Origin: JAAFHB01 sp038240855
Lineage (GTDB): Bacteria; Bacteroidota; Bacteroidia; Bacteroidales; Prolixibacteraceae
Length of the DNA stretch: 6,019 bases
Assembly: GCA_038240855.1 (NCBI GenBank)
Contig: JBBRGI010000232.1
Coordinates: 1-6,019, forward strand
Direction of reading: 5' to 3'
Each line of letters starts with the position of its first letter. Position 1 is the stretch's first letter. The notes below the pieces were generated by a model. It had not been told where the DNA came from. It searched no databases and worked only from the letters and a program-made list of their open reading frames with translations. The position numbers and the translations under genes are program-made. Positions 1 through 6,019 of this stretch are shown here, in pieces.

Positions 1-3000
1 CCCGGTGAGTGATTCGCCCCAAATTCAGGTGCAAAGCTGCTTTGGATAGTTGCTCTTCCCCCCGAAAAAGTACCCTTGTGGCTTACACGAATGGGATATT
101 CAAGCACAAATCTTCCTTTAGGTAAATTTCCAATAAAAAATCGTGTACCTGTATCGGTAGTGACGCGATAGTACCACAATCCACCATTGTATTCATACGA
201 TGAAAGTTGTTTCAAGGGCTCAGTTCCTGCAGGTCGCTGATCATCGAGGGTAATAAATCCAAGATCGCGGTCATTATCAATAACCAGACGAATCATCAGC
301 AAATCGCCCGGAAGGCTTTCTGACAAATTGCTCACCAGTGAGTCCCCATGGGCCGATTTTTCAAGTTTAAAGATTTCTTTCTTTATCTTTAAAGAACTTC
401 CACTTCCGGTGGTATCATTTACCTGTTTGAAAAAGCCATGATAAAGTCCTCCAAAAATGATGTTCTTTCCAGGATTTCTGATTTCAAGCTTACTGTCAGC
501 GTTTAAATCACCTGGCTTAATTGATGACTGAATAAACCCGTCAATACCTGTATTCCCTTCGGGCAAGATCTTTTTTCCATCAAGAAACAGTTCAGGCAAA
601 GGTTGATTTCCGGGAATTATATTCTGACCGGAATTTAATGCATTGATCGCCTGGGCGGTAGCAAAAGTCGATTCCCAGGCATGTGTGCGCTTTTGTTGCA
701 GCAACCAAAGCTTCAAGGCGTCGATATCTGCAGCCGGAGCGTTAATTTCATAAAATAATTCGATGATCATACTTTGCAGCGCGATATCCGGCTCACGATA
801 GAAATAAACACCCCGCCGTTGTTTCCAGTACATCCCTGTCTCTTCGTTTTTAATCGCCCGTTCCCGAAGTGACTGAATAATTGTCCGTAGCAATTTTGGG
901 TTTGAATTTTCCCGTTTTAGAACAAAGGCAAGCTGAACCTGTTGCCAGATTCCCGACTTGTTCCAGTTTTTCGATGCCTTTTCAAGATAAAAATTGTACG
1001 CTTCCACTACACCCGAAGCGAATTCAATCTCCTTAAAAGTACCGCGGGCATGCAAATAATCGAATATGTTTCCTGATGGTTGATAGTTAATCTTGTCTTT
1101 ATCCTTCAACTGACGGAAGGAGACCATGATTTTATGATCCAGGTATTTCACCGCTTTTAGGGCGATTGCCGATATTACCTGTTTTTCGGTTCCTGTCAAC
1201 AGGTTTTTCGATCTCATTTGAGCAATATCGGTTAAAATCCGGGATGTGATCCATTCTGAGGACTCCATTCCAGGGCACCAAGCGAATCCGCCATCGGACA
1301 ACTGCGCAACTTTAAGCTGCTCAATTGCCTCCTTAATCGTGGATTTGATTGTATCGGTATTAAATTTAGCCAGTTTCTCCTTTTCATAATTTGATTCCCT
1401 GAGCCAGGGTGTTTCATTCAATTTCAGATTTGTGAATTGTTCCCCTTTTTCAAGGCGCGTTTTGAAGGAGTCGGGGGATGTCAATAATTTTTGGCGCTGA
1501 AATTCCAGTTCCTTGGCAATCTCAGGATGATCGGCAAGAATTTTCCGCAAGATCAGTGTACCAGTCAGGCGGGATGAAGTACCCGAAATTGTGTACGATT
1601 CATCTCCCATCAACTGAGGCAGTGCATCGAGAATCAATCCAATCGGATTTGTCATCAAGGCGAAGTTCCACTTTCCATCGTTGATTTGATTGGCACCACC
1701 CACCTGGCTAAATTTTAACTGATAACTATTCCCTGGTTTGATCGTGAATGCCTTTGCTTCAGTTATCCAGGTCCGGTCAGGCTCAACGGGAAGAACTGAC
1801 TCAAAACCGTCTGTAAATTCACCTCCCCGCGCAGTAATTTTGATTGTATAAAGACCCGGAGTTGCGGGTGCGACCAACTTCCAGCTTACCGCCTCTGCTT
1901 TTCGGTCTGCCAGGATAAGTTTTTCCATACGGGTTGCAGCCTCTGTTTTTTCCCCCGTCTCAACATTAGTAAGCTGCATAAACATATCAAGATCCAATGA
2001 TTTTCCCGAAAGATTGGTCACCTTTACCGGAAGTGTTACCTGATCGCCAACGGTGAGGAACCTGGTAGGAAATGGTTCTACCATAAGCGGTTTCCGTGTG
2101 ATGAATTTTTCTGTTATGGTGCCTGTATGCCCTTGGGTAGTATGAGCCAGGGCCATAAACTTCCATTCCGTTACTGATCCGGGAAGATTAAAACGCACCT
2201 CGGCCCCGCCATTTTCATCCGTTTCGACACGAGCATCAAACCACGCTGTTTCGCGAAAATCACTCCGTATTTCAATTGGCTTATCCTCCAGGCTAGTATC
2301 CGATTCGCGAGTAACAGCATCCTGGACAATCGCTGCATTACCGACCAGGGACGATTTTTTCATAGTTCCAAAAGCCATCAATGATTCAGGACTTGTTCCC
2401 CTTTTCGATCCTCCTCTAATCAGAAATGAAGTTTCCTGCCGCTGATTCATAATCACCTGATAATCTATTATTTTATGAAATTCAGGCAGAATTTCCTGTT
2501 TTTCATTGATCCATTCGGGCTGCGTGCATTGGCCTATCCCGTAGCCAATATCCTGCGGAAAGCGCAACCTGGGATAGTAATGGATATTTTCCCATATATT
2601 CAACTGCCAATTGTGCGGAAGTATTTTATCGAGAGAGGCGTCATAAACCACTCCTGCAATTTCGGCTTTCACCGGCTTCCCGTTTGCATCAACTACTTTA
2701 ACATTCCATGAGACCTCTTTCCCGGGAACAACTATTTCAGGAAATTCTTCAACCGATACCTTAAGGGTTTTCTGAACCCAGGGAACTTCAACATTAAATA
2801 CCTCAAAATATACCCTTCCAAGACTAATGGATGATATTCTGATTGTTAAACCACCCTGATGGGCTGTCAATACAGGAATTGTAATATTGGACATCGACCT
2901 GTCAATAAGACTATTGAATACTTTAACAGTATCCTCTCTGTGATAAACCAAAACCTTCCAAAACTGTGTTCCAAAATTCCCAAGCAGTAGTTCAATATTT

Positions 3001-5891
3001 TCACCCGGCAGGACCTTGTTACCGGAAAGATTTACCCACGAGTTTTCAGGAAACGAAAAATCCTTTTTCGAGCTATTGAATACCCGTACCAGGTGTTCTG
3101 CACGCACAACTGATCCAAACTTATCGGCGGTTGTTAATCTGACTTTGTAATACCCCTGTTGCAGGCCGGATGCATTTAACAGCGTAACCTGCTGTCTGTT
3201 GCTATCAAAATCTATTGTCTGAATGATTTTATCCACTGCATAATTAACAGGCTGAATTTCTTCACCGTACTGGTTTCCGGGATAGAGCCGGTCCCATTGT
3301 GCTTTTGAATAGATCGGCCGGTCAGGATTGGCCCATAATCTTTTTCGTAATGGCTTAGCGGGACTTTCAATACGAATCAGTTCAATTTTTCCCGTTGATT
3401 TAATTTCCTGGTTATCCGAATTTCGTATTTGAAAAGTGATTTTAAAATTTTTTTGAATTGAATCACTGGCAATATCCAAAATCGCAGGTCCGCTTATTGA
3501 TGCAGTTAATGCTTCCTTTGCGATTTGTACAGATTTAGATGCGACCTGCGTTTCGCCGGTTATATCTGTAATCTCTGTTTGTATATCAAATCTGGAAGGA
3601 AACTTTAACAATTGGGTATATTTTTCATCTGGTTTTGCTAAAAAACTAAACCGGTATTTACCATCGCCATCGGTTGTAAATGTACCTTCATCAATTTGTT
3701 CCGGCTCACCCCATGGGCGCCATACCCATACCAGGCTGCGCGATACCCGGTATTTTCCTGACACATTTTTAAGCGGTACGCCTGAAAACGAAACAACATT
3801 TCCGGATACCTCAACCTTTGAATTTAGCCGGTACTCTCCTTTGAGATCATCATACTCAATCTTAAACCCGGGTCTGCGGTACTCCTCTACCCTAAACTTC
3901 AGCTCACCGTGTGTGGAACTTAGCCGGAATTCACCCGGCAGCCCACCCGAAGGAATATTGAATCGGCCCGAGATTGTTCCATGTCCATTGGTGGTGAGTG
4001 TAAGAGTATCAATGTTCTGGTTATTGCTGTTCTGCAAAATCACCTCAACGGACCGGTTTTCTATTGATTTAGCCTTATCACCATCCTTATTTATCATGAT
4101 TCCCTTGAATAAAACGGTTTGCCCCGGGCGGTAAATACTCCGATCCGTAAACAGGTATAACCGATCCGGCACATCAGATTCGAAATCTCTGTATTTATTT
4201 ATATACCAACGTGTTGTGATAGTATCTTTTTGATATGAAATCTGCACAAGATTACTCACGGCAGGAGATTTTATGAAGCCGTCAGCAGAAGTTTTGAATT
4301 TCGATGTACTCCAACCGGTATTATTTTGCTTAAATATTTCAATTTCAGCCGCCTTTACAGGAATGCCGTTTTCAATATTCATCACATTAAAAATTCCGTC
4401 CTGCTCAGTAAAGGTAATTCCGGATACGGTAAACAAAGCGCCTGAGGAACAGGTATCGCGGTCAGTAATTCCCTGCAATTCGATGAAGTACAATCCTGAG
4501 GTGAGTTTTGAAAAAATTAATTCTGTTGAATGTTGCCGAAGATCAACATCGGGGATTAATTTATAATCGGTTTCAGAAACCAGCGTTGATGATTCATAGT
4601 TATGATCGTTATTTTGCATGTACTGGCTCCCTGACTTTAATAAGGCCAGATATTCGGAGTGATTGATGCGCGATAGCCGGGCTTTTATAACTGTCAGATT
4701 CCTGTATTGTGCCAAAACAGTAAACGGGCATCCGCTCCGTGTAATATTTTCAACATTCATCTGCAAATGAGGGGCCTGCAACTGCCGAAGTTTATTGGCA
4801 CTCCTTATTCCCGCCGGTGACCCGGGGTATTGCGAAATGACTGCCTCATAAATCCGGGCGGCTTCGCTGTTTTTAAACCTGAATATTTCAGAGGCCGGAA
4901 TCGATGGATCATAACGATAAGCCATAGCCGAAAGAACATCGGCCTGTTTCCCGAGCACATTCGCCTTAAATGGATGATCTCCGATTTGAATCGCCAGTGA
5001 TTTTAAAGCATCTATATAAAGTTCATCCTTTGTGCCTTGCGATGAATGTTGATGAATATAATCCAGTCGTTCGAGTTGGAGATAAAGCAAAGCGTCATTT
5101 TCATTGTTTATCTTATGATATTCCTCAAGTAGCCTGAAGATTTCGAATACCCGGCTGTCATATCTTCCGCTATTTGTGTTTTTTGGGGAAAATGGATACG
5201 AAAACGACAAAGCATCTCCTGCCCATGCAAAAGGAACCGGTGAAAGATCGAAACCGTCATTCTTGTAAAATTTAAGAGCTTCAGCAGCAACAATATCCAG
5301 CAGCGTTGGACGATATTGCCAGGCCAGTTCAACAGTATCGAGCAGCGCGGAATAGTTGCGCGATGAAATTTTCGCAAGAAGTTTATGATTATTAAGCGAT
5401 CTTAGGAAACAACTGTCAATCCTGTCTTTAAAGTAATTAATATCCCATGTCAGGATATCATCAGGACGGGCTGTTCCTTTTGGGCGTCTAAAAACCTCGC
5501 TCCTCTCACGGTTGAGAACCGAGATCATAAATTCACCCTTGTAAGCCAGAAGGACCGACTGATTTTCGGGACTTAAACCGGATAGTTCCATCTCCCAGAT
5601 TTTAAAAGGGGATGGATTGGCCTGATCACCTGTCTCAGATTTTACGTGCTGAATTCCAACAAATGCCTTGATCTGCTGAATCTGGTTGCCATCCTGAATT
5701 GCATTTGAATAGATTACGTCAAGGTTCTTTAGCGCAGATTCAGGCTGCTGAAGCAGTAACAACGAATCAACTCTTTTCCACAACTCACTGTATGGGGAAT
5801 ACGGTTTGGCATACGCATCGGATCCATAACACAAACTGAAAAAAGGTACAATGAAATACAACACAATTTGCCTAAGGAATGAAATTTGCAT
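1..5891 (-). CDS. Alpha-2-macroglobulin family protein lacking the thioester motif; 3' end cut by window edge
   Basis: A single frame is open for 1,963 codons from ATG 5891 to the left edge. Visible in order: signal peptide (1-28, AYA|KP); mostly helical region (about 29-372) ending in a TPR-like YPGSPAG stretch; first beta domain from about 373; MG2 signature FTDRSIYRPGQ (581-591); VEEYRRPGF (668-676); VYDASL (1082-1087); K/R/S-rich bait-like linker (about 1158-1212); A2M core with RETAWF (1213-1218) and LPGSVTEWKFMALA (around W1243); helical thioester-type domain with LPQLMGDE (1424-1431) and SDGGFAWCPGM (1532-1542); C-terminal beta domain with YNGGLWYYR (around W1906) ending in APEFGANHSPG. 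Relatives end soon after APEF, so few residues are missing. Bacterial A2Ms are exported proteins thought to trap attacking proteases. Here CxEQ is replaced by MGDE, so covalent trapping is not expected; function is inferred. The start is the first ATG after an in-frame TAA (5904-5906). There is no lipobox: the residues before C21 are FSL. Cysteines are few (21, 161, 388, 481, 1122, 1539). Family assignment is very secure. Confidence 0.96.
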   Translation of the reverse strand, partial: MQISFLRQIVLYFIVPFFSLCYGSDAYAKPYSPYSELWKRVDSLLLLQQPESALKNLDVIYSNAIQDGNQIQQIKAFVGIQHVKSETGDQANPSPFKIWEMELSGLSPENQSVLLAYKGEFMISVLNRERSEVFRRPKGTARPDDILTWDINYFKDRIDSCFLRSLNNHKLLAKISSRNYSALLDTVELAWQYRPTLLDIVAAEALKFYKNDGFDLSPVPFAWAGDALSFSYPFSPKNTNSGRYDSRVFEIFRLLEEYHKINNENDALLYLQLERLDYIHQHSSQGTKDELYIDALKSLAIQIGDHPFKANVLGKQADVLSAMAYRYDPSIPASEIFRFKNSEAARIYEAVISQYPGSPAGIRSANKLRQLQAPHLQMNVENITRSGCPFTVLAQYRNLTVIKARLSRINHSEYLALLKSGSQYMQNNDHNYESSTLVSETDYKLIPDVDLRQHSTELIFSKLTSGLYFIELQGITDRDTCSSGALFTVSGITFTEQDGIFNVMNIENGIPVKAAEIEIFKQNNTGWSTSKFKTSADGFIKSPAVSNLVQISYQKDTITTRWYINKYRDFESDVPDRLYLFTDRSIYRPGQTVLFKGIMINKDGDKAKSIENRSVEVILQNSNNQNIDTLTLTTNGHGTISGRFNIPSGGLPGEFRLSSTHGELKFRVEEYRRPGFKIEYDDLKGEYRLNSKVEVSGNVVSFSGVPLKNVSGKYRVSRSLVWVWRPWGEPEQIDEGTFTTDGDGKYRFSFLAKPDEKYTQLLKFPSRFDIQTEITDITGETQVASKSVQIAKEALTASISGPAILDIASDSIQKNFKITFQIRNSDNQEIKSTGKIELIRIESPAKPLRKRLWANPDRPIYSKAQWDRLYPGNQYGEEIQPVNYAVDKIIQTIDFDSNRQQVTLLNASGLQQGYYKVRLTTADKFGSVVRAEHLVRVFNSSKKDFSFPENSWVNLSGNKVLPGENIELLLGNFGTQFWKVLVYHREDTVKVFNSLIDRSMSNITIPVLTAHQGGLTIRISSISLGRVYFEVFNVEVPWVQKTLKVSVEEFPEIVVPGKEVSWNVKVVDANGKPVKAEIAGVVYDASLDKILPHNWQLNIWENIHYYPRLRFPQDIGYGIGQCTQPEWINEKQEILPEFHKIIDYQVIMNQRQETSFLIRGGSKRGTSPESLMAFGTMKKSSLVGNAAIVQDAVTRESDTSLEDKPIEIRSDFRETAWFDARVETDENGGAEVRFNLPGSVTEWKFMALAHTTQGHTGTITEKFITRKPLMVEPFPTRFLTVGDQVTLPVKVTNLSGKSLDLDMFMQLTNVETGEKTEAATRMEKLILADRKAEAVSWKLVAPATPGLYTIKITARGGEFTDGFESVLPVEPDRTWITEAKAFTIKPGNSYQLKFSQVGGANQINDGKWNFALMTNPIGLILDALPQLMGDESYTISGTSSRLTGTLILRKILADHPEIAKELEFQRQKLLTSPDSFKTRLEKGEQFTNLKLNETPWLRESNYEKEKLAKFNTDTIKSTIKEAIEQLKVAQLSDGGFAWCPGMESSEWITSRILTDIAQMRSKNLLTGTEKQVISAIALKAVKYLDHKIMVSFRQLKDKDKINYQPSGNIFDYLHARGTFKEIEFASGVVEAYNFYLEKASKNWNKSGIWQQVQLAFVLKRENSNPKLLRTIIQSLRERAIKNEETGMYWKQRRGVYFYREPDIALQSMIIELFYEINAPAADIDALKLWLLQQKRTHAWESTFATAQAINALNSGQNIIPGNQPLPELFLDGKKILPEGNTGIDGFIQSSIKPGDLNADSKLEIRNPGKNIIFGGLYHGFFKQVNDTTGSGSSLKIKKEIFKLEKSAHGDSLVSNLSESLPGDLLMIRLVIDNDRDLGFITLDDQRPAGTEPLKQLSSYEYNGGLWYYRVTTDTGTRFFIGNLPKGRFVLEYPIRVSHKGTFSGGRATIQSSFAPEFGANHSP
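1587..1622 (-). other. Degenerate thioester site in the A2M thioester-type domain
   Basis: In thioester-bearing relatives this position carries a YPYxCxEQ-like motif, where Cys and Gln form the internal thioester. Here residues 1424-1431 read LPQLMGDE. The alignment is gapless: P is kept, Cys becomes Met1428, Glu becomes Asp1430 and Gln becomes Glu1431. Downstream family landmarks remain (ETPWLRE, then SDGGFAWCPGM), so the domain itself is kept while its chemistry is lost. The alignment is from memory of the family, not a computed one. Confidence 0.8.
2256..2420 (-). other. Bait-like linker preceding the A2M core domain
   Basis: Residues about 1158-1212 run from IRGGSKRG to just before RETAWF. 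They are rich in Ser, Lys, Arg, Gly and acidic residues and have little regular hydrophobic pattern. This is where the protease-cleavable bait segment lies in A2M proteins, just before the A2M core domain. Several Lys/Arg positions (1163-1164 and the KK around 1178) would suit trypsin-like proteases. Its role as a bait is inferred from position and composition only. Confidence 0.45.
5808..5891 (-). other. Sec signal peptide of the macroglobulin protein
   Basis: The first 28 residues have a short n-region with one Arg (R7), a hydrophobic core from about I9 to L20 rich in V, L, I and F, and a polar c-region ending AYA before KP. This fits signal peptidase I cleavage after A28. Cys21 is preceded by Leu rather than Gly, Ala or Ser, so a lipoprotein signal is unlikely. 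The protein is therefore predicted to be soluble in the periplasm or exported further, unlike the lipoprotein A2Ms such as E. coli YfhM. Confidence 0.75.
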
Positions 5892-6019
5892 AACTGAAAC
5901 ACTTTACGATAAATACCGGGTACGGAAGTTACAAATTTAGTACCAAAGTTATGACCCATTCTAAATTAAATCTGCTGGAGTGAGGCTACTGTATCAAAGT
6001 AAAAATTCAGTGTAAAAAA
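5892..6019. other. AT-rich intergenic leader upstream of the macroglobulin gene
   Basis: No gene is supported here. The minus-strand frames are closed by stops, including the TAA at 5904-5906 in frame with the macroglobulin gene. One frame is open from the right edge to a TAA at 5966-5968 but is only 17 codons, too short to call the tail of an upstream gene. No strong Shine-Dalgarno sequence lies before the ATG, as is usual in Bacteroidota. No clear hairpin terminator is seen. Confidence 0.6.
5932..5951 (-). promoter_or_regulatory. Candidate Bacteroidota-type promoter with two -7 boxes
   Basis: Reading the minus strand, TAACTTTG (5951-5944) and TAAATTTG (5939-5932) both match the Bacteroidota -7 consensus TAnnTTTG exactly, 12 bases apart. 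The proximal box would start transcription near 5925, leaving a leader of about 35 bases before the ATG. A perfect -33 TTTG at the usual spacing is missing. The nearest candidate for the proximal box is a TTTA about 22 bases upstream of it. The position is right for the gene, but the sequence is AT-rich, so chance matches are possible. Confidence 0.4.

Noticed and set aside
1232..1417. Minus-strand 61-codon ORF
   Set aside because: It is an out-of-frame shadow inside the thioester-type domain coding sequence.
1478..4566. Plus-strand ORFs of 68-97 codons at 1478-1684, 2475-2711, 3841-4134 and 4273-4566
   Set aside because: All are antisense to conserved macroglobulin domains, have no ribosome binding context or recognisable domains, and are of a length expected by chance opposite a long gene.
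5108..5377. Minus-strand 89-codon ORF
   Set aside because: It is an out-of-frame shadow inside the N-terminal helical region of the macroglobulin gene.
1..5891. Possible frameshift or pseudogene, because the long frame has no stop in the window
   Set aside because: Translation in one frame from 5891 to base 3 has no internal stop and keeps family motifs in order from signal peptide to the APEF ending. The missing stop is explained by the window edge.
5729..5959. Minus-strand 76-codon ORF starting upstream of the macroglobulin start
   Set aside because: It overlaps the signal peptide and N-terminus in another frame. Its product resembles no family, and the macroglobulin frame explains the same DNA with a signal peptide and a full-length fold.
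5966..6019. C-terminal tail of an upstream minus-strand gene (17 open codons ending at TAA 5966-5968)
   Set aside because: It is too short and AT-rich to tell from chance; no recognisable sequence.

Overview
The window is almost entirely one very large gene on the minus strand. It is an alpha-2-macroglobulin (A2M) family protein whose reading frame stays open from an ATG at 5891 to the left edge, giving 1,963 complete codons. Only its last few codons lie outside the window. The family architecture, the absence of a clear Shine-Dalgarno sequence and the TAnnTTTG-type promoter boxes upstream all point to a member of the Bacteroidota. This is inferred from the gene itself, since there is no rRNA or other marker here.

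Reading the gene 5' to 3' (right to left in the window), it encodes: a Sec signal peptide; a roughly 340-residue helical N-terminal region; a string of macroglobulin-type beta domains including the MG2 signature; a K/R/S-rich bait-like linker; the A2M core domain; a helical thioester-type domain; and a C-terminal beta domain that matches the usual family ending. The rightmost 128 bases (5892-6019) are a non-coding AT-rich leader with two exact TAnnTTTG boxes, the probable promoter.

The main point of interest is that the thioester site is degenerate. Where relatives carry CxEQ (typically YPYxCxEQ), this protein reads LPQLMGDE. The flanking sequence aligns without gaps and the rest of the domain is preserved. 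The protein is therefore predicted to be a large secreted or periplasmic macroglobulin that cannot covalently trap a protease through a thioester. It would act by non-covalent binding, by bait cleavage and conformational change, or in a structural role. No second gene, RNA gene, mobile element, CRISPR array or multi-gene system is visible.
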